64,000 nt of DNA from the NCBI RefSeq assembly GCF_900103875.1, contig NZ_LT629705.1, positions 6,023,001-6,087,000 on the forward strand. The letters run 5' to 3'. The notes under the pieces are model-generated. The model was not told the origin of the DNA. It ran no database searches and was given only the letters and a program-made list of their open reading frames with translations. Made by a program: the position numbers and the translations under genes. This DNA is from Pseudomonas arsenicoxydans (GTDB taxonomy: Bacteria > Pseudomonadota > Gammaproteobacteria > Pseudomonadales > Pseudomonadaceae). Shown here one piece after another: positions 18,655 to 28,365 of this stretch (position 1 is the stretch's first letter; every line of letters begins with the position of its first letter).

Positions 18655-18693
18655 GTAACGAAGGGGGCGAGTTATGTCACCGCCCTGTGACAT
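18655..18693. promoter_or_regulatory. Shared 39-bp motif upstream of the AGE-family gene (possible GltR site)
   Basis: GTAACGAAGGG, eight bases, ATGTCACCGC, then GTGACAT. The second part forms a perfect inverted repeat ATGTCAC-N6-GTGACAT. It is the counterpart of the motif at 17302-17340. Confidence 0.5.
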
Positions 18694-18726
18694 TTCTTTG
18701 AGGAATTGTGTTGATTGGGCTGACGC

Positions 18727-18810
18727 CATCGCGGGCAAGCCCGCTCCCACAGGTTATGTGCACATTTTCAAAATGCAGGTATTCCTGTGGGAGCGAGCCT
18801 GCTCGCGATG
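18727..18810. repeat. GTGGGAG-type REP pair (REPIN)
   Basis: Inverted copies ATCGCGGGCAAGCCCGCTCC and GGAGCGAGCCTGCTCGCGAT flank about 38 bp. It lies after the gltS stop codon. Confidence 0.9.
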
Positions 18811-18828
18811 AACGATGACGCGGTCTCG

Positions 18829-20298
18829 CTAATCAACACTGCGCGGCAACTGCAACGTCACCCGCAGCCCGCCCTCACGCAGATTCTGCAGGCTGACTTC
18901 CCCGCCATGACTATGGGCAATATTGCGTGCAATCCCCAACCCCAGGCCATAACCCTGCTGCTGCCCGGCGAGGCGGAAGTGCGGTTCGAACACCTGCTCC
19001 AGCCGCTGCTCCGGCACGCCAGGTCCTTCGTCGTCGACGTGCAGGATGAACGCGCTTTCATCGTCATCGATGTGCAGGTGCGCGTTTTGCCCATACTTCA
19101 ACGCGTTGTCGATCAGGTTGCCGATGCAGCGCTTGAGCGCCAGCGGTTTCCCCGGATAAGCCGCCATCGCCCGCCCCTGCTGGGTCACGCGACCATTGCC
19201 ATTGGGCGCCAGGTACGGCTCCACCAGGCAATCCAGCACGTGATTGAGATCCACCGGTTCGATATTTTCGTGGATGTCGGTGTCTTTCACGCATTGCAGC
19301 GCGCCTTTGACCAACAACTCCAGCTCATCCAGATCGCGACCGAACTTGGCTTGCAGCTTTTCGTCTTCAAGCAACTCCACGCGCAACCGCAAACGGGTGA
19401 TGGGCGTGCGCAAGTCGTGGGAGATCGCACTGAACAACTGGCTGCGCTCAGTCAGGTAACGGCTGATGCGCTCGCGCATGGCATTGAAGGCGCGCCCCAC
19501 TTCAACCACTTCACTGCCGCCACCCTCAGCCACCGGCTCGACTTCGGCGCCCAGGGACATGTCCCGCGCCGCCCGCGCCAGGCGCTTGAGCGGCCGGCTC
19601 TGCCAATGCACCAACAGGCCGATGAACAACAGCAAGAAGCCGCTGGTGAGGACGATGAACCACACCTGTTGCGCCGGCAGGCCCTGCTCTTCAAGACTGG
19701 TGTAGGGCTCGGGCAGCAACGACGCGATGTACAGCCATTCCCCCGGCGCCATCTGGATCTGCGTGACCAGCACCGGCGGGTTGATCGGTTCCAGGGTCAG
19801 CGCGTAGTGCGCCCAGGAGCGTGGCAATTCATCAAGTTTCAACCCGCTATTGAAGATCCGCAGGTCGGCGGGACTGACGAAGGTCACGGAGATATCCGTG
19901 TCGTGACCCAGGGAATCGCGCAACACTTCGTCCACCGCTTTGAGGACCGCCGCTTTACGCGGGGTGATCGGCAGCACTTCCATGCCCAGGGGCTTGTCAT
20001 TGAGGGTCACCACGAACCGGGTGCCGCCCATGCTGCGCAACTGGTCGAGCACCAACGGACGAAACGCCACCGGCAGCGAGCGAAAGTAACTGACGCTGGC
20101 GGTCATCGAATGGGCGAGGCTGCGGGCGCTGGTGACCAGGCCCTCGAGCTGGGTGGCGCGCAGTTGCGAAACCCAGATCACGCTCGACAACGTCTGCGCG
20201 AACAGCACCGCCAGCAAGGTCAGCAGCAACATGCGCCCAAGCAGCGAACGCGGCACCGGCACCCGGGCAGCGAGCTTGCGGAAAAACTCAGTGACCAT
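18829..20298 (-). CDS. gltS: Sensor histidine kinase GltS (GtrS)
   Basis: The membrane sensor partner of GltR, reported in Pseudomonas to respond to 2-ketogluconate and 6-phosphogluconate and to control glucose transport. The protein has about 489 residues: a membrane helix (about 18-40), a periplasmic sensor, a second helix (about 200), HAMP, a HisKA domain with the phospho-His in AISHDLRTPITRLRLR, and an HATPase domain (N box NLIDNALKYG, GYGLGLGIARNIAHSHGG). The start could be 20313 or 20298. Both overlap the gltR stop, and 20298 overlaps it more tightly (ATGGTCACTGA). Confidence 0.92.
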   Translation of the reverse strand: MVTEFFRKLAARVPVPRSLLGRMLLLTLLAVLFAQTLSSVIWVSQLRATQLEGLVTSARSLAHSMTASVSYFRSLPVAFRPLVLDQLRSMGGTRFVVTLNDKPLGMEVLPITPRKAAVLKAVDEVLRDSLGHDTDISVTFVSPADLRIFNSGLKLDELPRSWAHYALTLEPINPPVLVTQIQMAPGEWLYIASLLPEPYTSLEEQGLPAQQVWFIVLTSGFLLLFIGLLVHWQSRPLKRLARAARDMSLGAEVEPVAEGGGSEVVEVGRAFNAMRERISRYLTERSQLFSAISHDLRTPITRLRLRVELLEDEKLQAKFGRDLDELELLVKGALQCVKDTDIHENIEPVDLNHVLDCLVEPYLAPNGNGRVTQQGRAMAAYPGKPLALKRCIGNLIDNALKYGQNAHLHIDDDESAFILHVDDEGPGVPEQRLEQVFEPHFRLAGQQQGYGLGLGIARNIAHSHGGEVSLQNLREGGLRVTLQLPRSVD

Positions 20299-21019
20299 TG
20301 CTGGCAACCACATTGGCGGCCAGTTGGTAGCCGCTGCCGCGTACGGTTCGGATCAGCCTCGGTGGCTTTTCGGTGTCGCGCAGGCGTTGACGCAGACGGC
20401 TGACGGCCATGTCGACAATGCGATCCAGCGGCATCAGATCACGGCCACGGGTGGCGTTGCCGATGGTGTCGCGGTCAAGGATTTGCTGAGGGTGATCGAG
20501 GAACAGTTTCAGTAACGCGAAGTCGGCGCCGGAGAGAATCACTTCTTCACCGTCGGTGTGGAACAGTCGATGACTGACCATGTCCAGGCGCCAGTCGTCG
20601 AAGGCCAGCACTTCGCCGCCGGAGCGCTCCTGGCCGAATTGCGCACGGCGCAACAAGGCCTTGATCCGTGCCTGTAATTCACGAGGACTGAAGGGTTTTC
20701 CAAGGTAGTCGTCGGCACCCAGCTCCAGGCCGATGACGCGGTCGGCCTCGTCGGAACTGGCTGTGAGCATGATGATCGGCACCTGAGCCTGACGCGGGTG
20801 CTGGCGGATCCAGCGACACAGGCTGAAACCGTCTTCGTCCGGCAGCATCACGTCAAGGATCACAAGATCGCTCGGGGCCTCGTTCATGGCTTGGCGAAAG
20901 CCTGCGCCATCGGGCGTGGTGCGGACCTGGAAACCGGCGCGGGTCAGGTAGGTGTCCAGCAACTCGCGTATCTCTTGATCGTCATCGACCAACAAAATCG
21001 ACTTGTTGACTGAGCTCAC
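20288..21019 (-). CDS. gltR: Response regulator GltR
   Basis: An OmpR-type regulator of 243 residues. The receiver domain has acidic residues VDDD and the phospho-acceptor Asp56 in DLVILDVMLP, and the conserved Lys in YLGKPFSPREL. A winged-helix DNA-binding domain follows (about 140-235, ending TVRGSGYQLA). It is cotranscribed with gltS and lies in the edd-glk-gltR-gltS order. It activates glucose-uptake genes in relatives. The 39-bp motifs before gtsA and the AGE gene are candidate targets. Confidence 0.94.
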   Translation of the reverse strand: MSSVNKSILLVDDDQEIRELLDTYLTRAGFQVRTTPDGAGFRQAMNEAPSDLVILDVMLPDEDGFSLCRWIRQHPRQAQVPIIMLTASSDEADRVIGLELGADDYLGKPFSPRELQARIKALLRRAQFGQERSGGEVLAFDDWRLDMVSHRLFHTDGEEVILSGADFALLKLFLDHPQQILDRDTIGNATRGRDLMPLDRIVDMAVSRLRQRLRDTEKPPRLIRTVRGSGYQLAANVVASNGH

Positions 21020-21095
21020 GGGGCGGCGTCCTTGTTGTTTGAGTTGTGCGGATTATGCCTGATGGACCTTGAATATTTGTTGTCTGTTCTGGCCC

Positions 21096-21161
21096 CATCG
21101 CGGGCAAGCCCGCTCCCACAGGGATTTAGGTGATCCTGTGGGAGCGGGCTTGCCCGCGATG
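21096..21161. repeat. GTGGGAG-type REP pair between gltR and glk
   Basis: CATCGCGGGCAAGCCCGCTC and its near-perfect inverse flank 17 bases, inside the otherwise continuous edd-glk-gltR-gltS gene set. It may reduce read-through into gltR. Confidence 0.92.
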
Positions 21162-21175
21162 AAGTCGACTCGGTT

Positions 21176-22126
21176 TCAGGCCTGGTCGAGCGCGACACCC
21201 GCACCGACAAGGCCGGAATACGGCGCCGTCACCAGCCACACCGGAATGCCTTTGAAGTAATCGCTCATGCAACCCTTGTCGGCGAAGCACCGGGCGAAAC
21301 CGCTTTCGACAAAGAAATCGGCAAACCGTGGAATCACCCCACCGACGATGTACACACCGCCGCGCGCGCCCGTGGTCAACACGTTGTTACCGGCCACGCG
21401 ACCGAGCCAGCAGCAGAATTGCTCCAGCACTTCCAGTGCCACCGGATCGCCTGCCAACCCGGCAGCGGTGATCGCTTCCGGTGTTTCGAGCACCGGCGTA
21501 TGACCGTCCACCGCACAGATCGCCCGGTAAACCCGTGGCAAGCCGCTGCCGCTCAACGCGGTTTCCGCGCTGACATGACCGATCTCATTGAAGATGTGCT
21601 GCCACAGCTGAGTTTCCCGCGGGCTGCTCAGGGGCAAATCAACGTGACCGCCCTCGCCCGGCAATGCCGCAAAGCGACCTTCGCCAAGGTCGAGCAAGGT
21701 GCCGACACCCAGCCCCGTGCCCGGCCCGATCACCACAGCGGGACGCAACGGTTCCGGCGTGCCTTCGCACACCACGCGAAACTCGCCGGGCTGTAAACGG
21801 GTCATGCCCAGGGCCATCGCCGAGAAATCGTTGATCAGCAGCAGTTGATCGACCTGCAAAGTCTTGCAGAAACCCTTGCGGCTCAGGCGCCAGTGATTGT
21901 TGGTGAACTTGAATTCATCACCGCTCACCGGACCGGCGACCGACAGGCACACCGAACCAATGTCGCCCGCCTTAAGCCCCAAGCCACTGAGGTAGACACC
22001 AATGGCTTCCTCAGGGCTGGCGTAATCTGCCGTCGCCAGCACCTGGATCGATTCCAGTTGCTGGTTTTTCCACAACGCGAAACGTGCGTTGGTCCCACCG
22101 ATGTCACCGACCAAAGCCAGTTTCAA
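21176..22126 (-). CDS. glk: Glucokinase
   Basis: Phosphorylates glucose imported by GtsABCD. The 316-residue protein is of the bacterial group A glucokinase type. It begins with the phosphate-binding motif [12 protein letters not shown], has the catalytic-region motif [12 protein letters not shown] near residue 100, and a second ATP motif [11 protein letters not shown]. It overlaps the edd stop by 4 bp (ATGA-type coupling), so it is made from the edd mRNA. Confidence 0.96.
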   Translation of the reverse strand: MKLALVGDIGGTNARFALWKNQQLESIQVLATADYASPEEAIGVYLSGLGLKAGDIGSVCLSVAGPVSGDEFKFTNNHWRLSRKGFCKTLQVDQLLLINDFSAMALGMTRLQPGEFRVVCEGTPEPLRPAVVIGPGTGLGVGTLLDLGEGRFAALPGEGGHVDLPLSSPRETQLWQHIFNEIGHVSAETALSGSGLPRVYRAICAVDGHTPVLETPEAITAAGLAGDPVALEVLEQFCCWLGRVAGNNVLTTGARGGVYIVGGVIPRFADFFVESGFARCFADKGCMSDYFKGIPVWLVTAPYSGLVGAGVALDQA

Positions 22127-23949
22127 TTAAGCGTCTCCAGGGCAGAAGTAAAGGCGCTGGCGCCCTGCTCTGCGGAGCTGAAAGCCATGCGCATGAAACC
22201 AAACAGTTCGCGACCGGTGCCGATGTTGTTGCCCAACAGGCCCTTGGCCGGCGTGCGCGCTGCGAATTCTTCGGCGTCCACCTTAAGCTCCAGGGTGCCT
22301 TTGACGCCATCGACGCGGATGATATCGCCCTCTTGCACCCGCGCAAGTGCGCCGCCCACATAGGCTTCAGGACTGACGTGAATCGCCGCCGGGATTTTCC
22401 CCGACGCGCCGGACATGCGCCCGTCGGTTACCAAGGCCACTTTGAAGCCGCGATCCTGCAGCACGCCGAGGAACGGCGTCATCTTGTGCAGTTCCGGCAT
22501 GCCGTTGGAGCGCGGGCCCTGGAAGCGCATCACTGCAACGAAATCCTTCTCCAGCAAACCGGCCTTGAACGCATCGGCCAGGTCCTGCTGATCCTGGAAC
22601 ACCATGGCCGGCGCTTCGACGATCTGGTTCTCCAGCGCAACGGCCGAAACCTTCATCACACCACGACCGAGATTGCCTTCCATCACCCGCAGGCCGCCTT
22701 CTGGCGAGAACGCACGAGCCACGGGACGCAGGATGCTTTCGTCGAGGCTTTCGGTGATGCCTTCGCGCCAGACCAGTTCGCCGTTGTCGAGGAACGGTTC
22801 CTTGGTGTAGCGGCTCAGGCCGTGGCCCAGCACCGTGTTGACGTTTTCGTGAAGCAGCCCGGCTTCCAGCAGTTCGCGGATCAGGAACGACATGCCGCCC
22901 GCTGCCTGGAAGTGGTTGATGTCGGCTTTACCGTTCGGATAGACGTGGCTCAGGGTCGGCACCACCTCGGAGAGGTCGGCCATGTCCTGCCAGGTCAACT
23001 GGATGCCCGCCGCCATGGCGATGGCCGGCATGTGCAGCGTGTGGTTGGTCGAACCGCCGGTGGCGTGCAGGGCGACGATGGAGTTGACCAGCGAGCGCTC
23101 GTCGACGATTTCGCCGATCGGCAGGTAATTGCCATTCTGTTTGGTAATGCGCGTCACCTGATGCGCCGCTTCGCGGGTCAGGGCATCGCGCAGCGGCGTG
23201 TTCGGATTGACGAAGGAAGCACCCGGCAAGTGCAAGCCCATGACTTCCATCAGCAACTGGTTGGTGTTGGCGGTGCCGTAGAAGGTGCAGGTGCCGGGAC
23301 TGTGATAGGAATTCATTTCCGATTCCAGCAGCTCTTCGCGGCTGGCCTTGCCTTCGGCGTAGCGCTGGCGCACGTCGGCTTTCTGCTTGTTGGAAATGCC
23401 CGAAACCATCGGCCCGCCCGGCACGAAGATCATCGGCAGATGACCGAAACGCAGCGCGCCCATCATCAGGCCCGGCACGATCTTGTCGCAGATGCCGAGC
23501 ATCAGCGCGCCATCGAACATGTTGTGGGACAACGCCACGGCGGTGGACAGCGCGATCACTTCGCGGCTCGGCAGGCTCAGTTCCATGCCCGGCTCGCCCT
23601 GGGTCACACCATCGCACATGGCCGGGGTGCCGCCAGCGAACTGGCCGACGGAGCCGATTTCGCGCAGGGCCTTTTTGATCTGTTCAGGAAAGACTTCATA
23701 CGGCTGATGCGCCGAGAGCATGTCGTTATATGACGAAACAATCGCGATGTTCGCGGAGTTCATCATCCGCAAGCTGTTCTTGTCCTCGGTGCCGCAACCG
23801 GCCACGCCGTGGGCGAAGTTGGCGCATTGCAGCTTGCCGCGCATCGGGCCGTCGCTGGCTGCACCGCGAATGAGTGCAAGGTAAGCCTCGCGAGTTGCGC
23901 GACTGCGGGCGATAAGCCGTTCGGTGACCTCAAGGACGCGGGGATGCAT
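22123..23949 (-). CDS. edd: Phosphogluconate dehydratase
   Basis: Converts 6-phosphogluconate to KDPG, the committing Entner-Doudoroff step. The 608-residue IlvD/Edd-family protein has the family segments [33 protein letters not shown] and [13 protein letters not shown], with cysteines that hold the 4Fe-4S cluster (in AMCDG and GICDK). It is the first gene of the edd-glk(-gltR-gltS) unit and diverges from gap. A TTGT-N7-ACAA HexR operator lies about 120 bp upstream. Confidence 0.97.
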   Translation of the reverse strand: MHPRVLEVTERLIARSRATREAYLALIRGAASDGPMRGKLQCANFAHGVAGCGTEDKNSLRMMNSANIAIVSSYNDMLSAHQPYEVFPEQIKKALREIGSVGQFAGGTPAMCDGVTQGEPGMELSLPSREVIALSTAVALSHNMFDGALMLGICDKIVPGLMMGALRFGHLPMIFVPGGPMVSGISNKQKADVRQRYAEGKASREELLESEMNSYHSPGTCTFYGTANTNQLLMEVMGLHLPGASFVNPNTPLRDALTREAAHQVTRITKQNGNYLPIGEIVDERSLVNSIVALHATGGSTNHTLHMPAIAMAAGIQLTWQDMADLSEVVPTLSHVYPNGKADINHFQAAGGMSFLIRELLEAGLLHENVNTVLGHGLSRYTKEPFLDNGELVWREGITESLDESILRPVARAFSPEGGLRVMEGNLGRGVMKVSAVALENQIVEAPAMVFQDQQDLADAFKAGLLEKDFVAVMRFQGPRSNGMPELHKMTPFLGVLQDRGFKVALVTDGRMSGASGKIPAAIHVSPEAYVGGALARVQEGDIIRVDGVKGTLELKVDAEEFAARTPAKGLLGNNIGTGRELFGFMRMAFSSAEQGASAFTSALETLN

Positions 23950-24069
23950 GTGTAGAACTCCAGGCTAACGGATGTGGCGACCTGATTGTCTATGCTGAAC
24001 AAGGACCGTTGTGTGTGGGATGACAGACGGTTTGCTTGTTCGGTCGGACCAGTTGATTCAGGTCACTCG

Positions 24070-24084
24070 TTGTAGATTGAACAA
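24070..24084. promoter_or_regulatory. HexR operator, edd side
   Basis: TTGTAGATTGAACAA matches the HexR consensus TTGT-N7-ACAA exactly. It lies in the edd/gap divergent region, a known HexR target in Pseudomonas. Confidence 0.7.
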
Positions 24085-24131
24085 AATATTGCCATTAAAA
24101 AGGCTTGTTTTCTATTTTTATGCGAATAATC

Positions 24132-24146
24132 TTGTAATTCCAACAA
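24132..24146. promoter_or_regulatory. HexR operator, gap side
   Basis: TTGTAATTCCAACAA is a second exact TTGT-N7-ACAA match, 62 bp from the first and 24 bp before the gap start codon. It overlaps an A-rich AACAACAAAA stretch (24143-24152) that could also bind Crc/Hfq in the mRNA. Confidence 0.65.
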
Positions 24147-24169
24147 CAAAACGACGGCGGCCCTGTTAA

Positions 24170-25171
24170 ATGACTCTTCGAATCGCAATCAATGGTTTTG
24201 GCCGAATTGGCCGCAACGTCCTGCGCGCACTGTATACCCAAGGCTATCGCCAGGATCTGCAGATCGTTGCCATCAATGACTTGGGCGACAGCTCGATCAA
24301 TGCCCATCTGCTCAAGTACGACACTGTTCACGGCACATTCGACGCCGATGTCCAGCACGATCAGGAAAGCCTGACCGTCAATGGCGACCGAATTTCTGTC
24401 AGCGCCATTCGTAACCCGGCCGACCTGCCCTGGGCCGCGGAAAAAATTGATGTGGTGCTCGAATGCACCGGTCTGTTCACCGACCGGGCCAAAGCCGCCG
24501 CGCATATTACGGCCGGCGCACGCAAAGTGATCATATCGGCACCGGCCAAAGGCGCCGACGCCACCGTGGTCTACGGGGTCAACCACGACATTCTGCGCCA
24601 ATCGCACCAGATTATTTCCAACGCCTCGTGCACCACCAACTGCCTGGCGCCTGTGGCTCAGGTGCTGCACCGCGAGTTGGGCATCGAAAGCGGCCTGATG
24701 ACCACGATCCACGCCTACACCAACGACCAGAACCTCACCGACGTCTACCACACTGACCCGTACCGTGCCCGTTCGGCCACCCAGAACATGATCCCGAGCA
24801 AGACCGGCGCCGCTGAAGCGGTCGGCCTGGTGCTGCCGGAACTGGCGGGCAAACTGACCGGCATGGCAGTGCGTGTTCCAGTGATCAACGTCTCGCTGGT
24901 GGACCTGACCGTGCAGCTCAAACGCGAAGCGAGCGCTGACGAAGTCAACGCGCTGCTAAAAGAAGCCAGCCAGCACTCGAAGATTCTCGGCTACAACACC
25001 CTGCCGCTGGTCTCCAGCGACTTCAATCACAACCCGCTGTCGTCGATCTTCGACGCCAACCACACCAAGTCCAGCGGCAAGCTGCTCAAGGTACTGGCCT
25101 GGTACGACAACGAGTGGGGCTTCTCCAACCGCATGCTCGATAACTGCCTGGCGCTGTGCAACGCCGAATAA
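24170..25171 (+). CDS. gap: Glyceraldehyde-3-phosphate dehydrogenase (type I)
   Basis: Oxidises glyceraldehyde 3-phosphate from the Eda reaction. The 333-residue protein has the Rossmann motif [14 protein letters not shown], an Asp after the second strand (AINDLGD) that favours NAD over NADP, and the catalytic Cys154 in [12 protein letters not shown]. It diverges from edd with HexR sites between, corresponding to Pseudomonas gap-1. The ribosome site is weak. Confidence 0.96.
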   Translation: MTLRIAINGFGRIGRNVLRALYTQGYRQDLQIVAINDLGDSSINAHLLKYDTVHGTFDADVQHDQESLTVNGDRISVSAIRNPADLPWAAEKIDVVLECTGLFTDRAKAAAHITAGARKVIISAPAKGADATVVYGVNHDILRQSHQIISNASCTTNCLAPVAQVLHRELGIESGLMTTIHAYTNDQNLTDVYHTDPYRARSATQNMIPSKTGAAEAVGLVLPELAGKLTGMAVRVPVINVSLVDLTVQLKREASADEVNALLKEASQHSKILGYNTLPLVSSDFNHNPLSSIFDANHTKSSGKLLKVLAWYDNEWGFSNRMLDNCLALCNAE

Positions 25172-25197
25172 GCGCTGACGCAAAGCTGTAGGAGGTG

Positions 25198-25300
25198 TGT
25201 AGGAGCTGTCGAGTAAAACGAGGCTGCGATCTTTTGATCTTGATCTTAAAAAATCAAAGTCAAAAGATCGCAGCCTCGTTTCACTCGACAGCTCCTACAG
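25198..25300. repeat. REP-type palindrome, CTCGACAGCTCCTACA family
   Basis: TGTAGGAGCTGTCGAGTAAA...GATC and its inverse form arms of about 43 bp around a short AT-rich centre. It lies between gap and mgsA. Confidence 0.92.
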
Positions 25301-25327
25301 GTCGAATGACGTCTGGGAGCAGCACCG

Positions 25328-25792
25328 ATGATCGGTATCAGTTTCACGCAAAAGACCATGGCGGCGCGCAAGCGCATCGCCCTGGTCGCCCACGACCACT
25401 GCAAGGTGTTTTTGCTGGATTGGGCCGAACGGCACAAAGACAGGCTCGCGCAACATGAGCTGGTCGCCACCGGCACCACCGGGTTGTTATTGCAGCAACG
25501 CCTGGATCTGCCGGTGGAAAGCATGATCAGCGGCCCTCTGGGCGGTGATCAGCAGCTCGGCGCGCGCATCGCCGAACAGCGGGTCGACATGCTGGTGTTT
25601 TTCTGGGACCCGTTCGAACCGCAGCCACACGACCCGGACATCAAGGCGTTATTGCGGGTCGCGGCAGTCTGGAACATTCCGGTGGCCTGCAACGAATGCA
25701 GCGCCGACTACCTGCTCAGCAGCCCGATGATGGATCAGGCGCACCAGCACCGCATCCCCGATTACGCGACCTATCTGCTGGGTCGCGCCTAA
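25328..25792 (+). CDS. mgsA: Methylglyoxal synthase
   Basis: Converts dihydroxyacetone phosphate to methylglyoxal and phosphate, a bypass that relieves sugar-phosphate build-up. The 154-residue protein matches the usual length of about 150. Motifs are ALVAHDHCK, ATGTTGLLL (phosphate binding) and MISGPLGGDQQLGARIAE. The conserved aspartates sit in FFWDPFEPQPHDPD. Its place after gap suits a role in triose-phosphate overflow. Confidence 0.95.
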   Translation: MIGISFTQKTMAARKRIALVAHDHCKVFLLDWAERHKDRLAQHELVATGTTGLLLQQRLDLPVESMISGPLGGDQQLGARIAEQRVDMLVFFWDPFEPQPHDPDIKALLRVAAVWNIPVACNECSADYLLSSPMMDQAHQHRIPDYATYLLGRA

Positions 25793-25808
25793 CCCCTCCC
25801 CCCTCAAT

Positions 25809-25859
25809 CATTGATCACTCGAGCGGATGACAAGCCGTTGTCATTCGCTCGAATCAATG
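25809..25859. repeat. Long hairpin between mgsA and the chemoreceptor gene
   Basis: CATTGAT, three unpaired bases, TCGAGCGGATGACAA, loop GCCG, TTGTCATTCGCTCGA, ATCAATG. It has 22 paired positions with one G-U type mismatch. No T-run follows. It could end mgsA transcription or act as an operator. It is not a REP copy seen elsewhere in the window. Confidence 0.7.
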
Positions 25860-26085
25860 GCTTGCCACCAGCAGATTCAATTGTTGCAACTCTGCATAAT
25901 CTCCTGATTTTTTTGCCATTTTCAGGGCATTTTCCTGCGCAAACGTTCAACCATGACCGCTCGTCGGAGCCACCATCATGCATCCTCGCCCCACGCCGAT
26001 GTGCATTGAATGGCGCTGAATGGATTTGGCGATCGGGTCGACTTCGACTCACAGCCAACACCTCATCCATTTGCGAGTTCGCCCT

Positions 26086-28224
26086 ATGTTCGACTCACTC
26101 TCCATCCGCCTGAAAATTGTCCTGCTGTCCGGTCTGTGCCTGCTGGGTGTGATCGCGCTGATCGTCAGCATGAACTTCTACCAGACCAATCAGAACGATG
26201 AGCTGGTCAGCGCCTCCAGCAGCAAGATGCTGACGGACAGCGTGCAGAACCTGCTGCAGTCCAAAGCGGCCGAGCAAGCGGTGCGGGTGCAGAAGACGTT
26301 TGGTGAAAACCTGCTGGTGGTGACCGCCCTCGCCGACCAGATCAAAGACATGCGCAACATGGCCGCCAAGCGTTCGATTGAAGCCGGCGCCCTGCGTGAA
26401 GAGCTGAACCAGAGCCTGAAAACCGCCTTCGAGCGCAACAGCAAGGTGCTGGGGATCTGGCTGGCGTTCGAGCCCAACGGCCTGGACGGCAAGGACAGCG
26501 AGTTCGCCAACGATGCCGCCCGCCAGTCCAACGAAGTCGGACGTTTCGCCAGTTACTGGAGCCGCGCCGGTGGGACCGGGCTGAACACGATCATGGTCGA
26601 AGACGACATGACCAAAACCACCTTGAGCCTCAGCGGCACACCCTACAACAGCTGGTACACCTGCCCTCGCGACAGCAAGCGCACCTGCCTGCTCGACCCG
26701 TATGCGGACACCGTCGGTGGCAAGGAAATGCTGATGACGACGATTGCCGTACCGCTGTTGGTGGACGGCAAATCCATCGGGGTAGTCGGTGTGGACATTG
26801 CTCTGGACGCACTGCAAGCCGCCGCGATCGACTCCCAGCGTGAGCTGTTCAACGGCGCCGGGCACATGCTGATTGTTTCCGGCAGCGGCGTGCTCGCCGG
26901 TTACAGTGTCGACGCCAGCAAGGTCGGTAAAAACATCGGCGAAACCCTGGGCGCAGACGGCAAGGATATCTTGCAACTGCTCAATGGCGGCACGCCGAAG
27001 ATCCTCGAACAGGGCGACCTGATTCGCGCGGTGTACCCGGTCAGCCCGATCAACGATTCCAAGGCTTGGGGCGTGGTCATCGATCTGCCCAAACAAGTAC
27101 TGCTGGCCGACTCGGTGAAGCTGCAAACAGTGCTCGATGAGGCCCAGCAAAGCGGCACGATCAAAGCTGTGCTGGTGGCTGTCGTTGCCGGGCTGATTGG
27201 CCTGTTGCTGATCTGGCTCACCGCGTCCGGCGTGACCCGGCCGATCAACAGCGTCGCCGAAATGCTCAAGGCGATTGCCAGCGGCGACGGTGACCTGACG
27301 CAGCGCCTGCATTACACCAAGAAAGACGAACTGGGCGAACTGGTGAGCTGGTTCAACCGCTTCCTCGACAAGCTGCAACCGACCATCGCGCAGATCAAAC
27401 AAAGCATCAACGACGCCCGAGGCACCGCCGACCAGTCTTCGGAGATCGCCCGCCAGACCAGCGAAGGCATGCAGGTGCAGTTCCGCGAAATCGACCAAGT
27501 CGCCACCGCGTCCAACGAGATGAGCGCCACTGCCCACGACGTCGCCAACAGCGCGTCGAACGCAGCCAATGCCGCCAAAGGCGCCGATCAATCGGCCCGC
27601 GACGGCATGTCGATCATCGAGCGCAGCACCCGTGACATCAATCAACTGGCCGACGAAGTCAGCAAAGCGGTGACCGAAGTCGAAGCGCTGGCAGTCAACA
27701 GCGAACAGATCGGTTCGGTACTGGAAGTGATCCGCAGCATCGCCGAGCAGACCAACCTGCTGGCCCTCAACGCGGCCATTGAAGCGGCCCGTGCCGGTGA
27801 GAGCGGTCGTGGTTTTGCGGTGGTGGCCGATGAAGTGCGCAACCTGGCCAAACGGACCCAGGATTCGGTGGAAGAAATTCGCATCGTCATCGAGCGCATC
27901 CAGTCCGGCACCCGCGGCGTGGTCGCCACCATGCATTCGAGCCAGACCCAGGCCCACAGCAACGCCGGGCAGATTCAACAAGCGGTCCAGGCCTTGAGCA
28001 AAATCAGCGACGCGGTCACCGTGATCAGCGACATGAACCTGCAAATCGCCAGCGCCGCCGAACAGCAAAGCGCCGTGGCCGAAGAGGTCAATCGCAACGT
28101 CTCGGCGATCCGTACCGTCACCGAAACCCTGACGGGCCAAGCCACCCAATCGGCGCAGATCAGCAACCAGCTCAACTCCCTGACCAACCAGCAGATGAAA
28201 TTGATGGATCAGTTCCGCGTGTAA
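26086..28224 (+). CDS. Methyl-accepting chemotaxis protein with dCache sensor domain
   Basis: The protein has 712 residues ([10 protein letters not shown]...). A first membrane helix (about 9-30) is followed by a periplasmic dCache-type domain (about 35-355), a second helix ([15 protein letters not shown]), HAMP, and the cytoplasmic signalling domain whose tip reads [19 protein letters not shown] and [12 protein letters not shown]. The sensor has PYNSWY and PYADTVGG. The Arg two residues before WY that amino-acid-binding dCache receptors conserve is Asn here, so an amino-acid ligand should not be assumed. It ends QFRV, with no CheR-binding pentapeptide. It is monocistronic. Confidence 0.93.
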   Translation: MFDSLSIRLKIVLLSGLCLLGVIALIVSMNFYQTNQNDELVSASSSKMLTDSVQNLLQSKAAEQAVRVQKTFGENLLVVTALADQIKDMRNMAAKRSIEAGALREELNQSLKTAFERNSKVLGIWLAFEPNGLDGKDSEFANDAARQSNEVGRFASYWSRAGGTGLNTIMVEDDMTKTTLSLSGTPYNSWYTCPRDSKRTCLLDPYADTVGGKEMLMTTIAVPLLVDGKSIGVVGVDIALDALQAAAIDSQRELFNGAGHMLIVSGSGVLAGYSVDASKVGKNIGETLGADGKDILQLLNGGTPKILEQGDLIRAVYPVSPINDSKAWGVVIDLPKQVLLADSVKLQTVLDEAQQSGTIKAVLVAVVAGLIGLLLIWLTASGVTRPINSVAEMLKAIASGDGDLTQRLHYTKKDELGELVSWFNRFLDKLQPTIAQIKQSINDARGTADQSSEIARQTSEGMQVQFREIDQVATASNEMSATAHDVANSASNAANAAKGADQSARDGMSIIERSTRDINQLADEVSKAVTEVEALAVNSEQIGSVLEVIRSIAEQTNLLALNAAIEAARAGESGRGFAVVADEVRNLAKRTQDSVEEIRIVIERIQSGTRGVVATMHSSQTQAHSNAGQIQQAVQALSKISDAVTVISDMNLQIASAAEQQSAVAEEVNRNVSAIRTVTETLTGQATQSAQISNQLNSLTNQQMKLMDQFRV

Positions 28225-28227
28225 CCT

Positions 28228-28333
28228 GATCGTTCCCACGCTCTGCGTGGGAATGCAGCCCGAGACGCTCTGCGTCTCAGAAGCGGACGCGGAGCGTCCC
28301 TTGAGGCATTCCCACGCAGAGCGTGGGAACGAT
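28228..28333. repeat. Large palindromic intergenic repeat (CGTTCCCACGCTCTGCG type)
   Basis: Perfect 28-bp terminal inverted repeats (GATCGTTCCCACGC... to ...GCGTGGGAACGATC) enclose an inner GC-rich region with further pairing (GACGCTCTGCGTC). It differs in sequence from the two other repeat classes in this window. It overlaps nothing and lies 4 bp after the chemoreceptor stop. Confidence 0.9.
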
Positions 28334-28365
28334 CTATCATGAAGCCCTCTTCCGGAGGGCCTTCA

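Noticed and set aside
18787..20403. A 538-codon plus-strand frame opposite gltS
   Set aside because: Antisense shadow, starting inside a REP element.
26095..28239. A 714-codon minus-strand frame opposite the chemoreceptor
   Set aside because: Composition is rich in His, Arg and Gly repeats typical of antisense frames. The plus-strand chemoreceptor explains the region.
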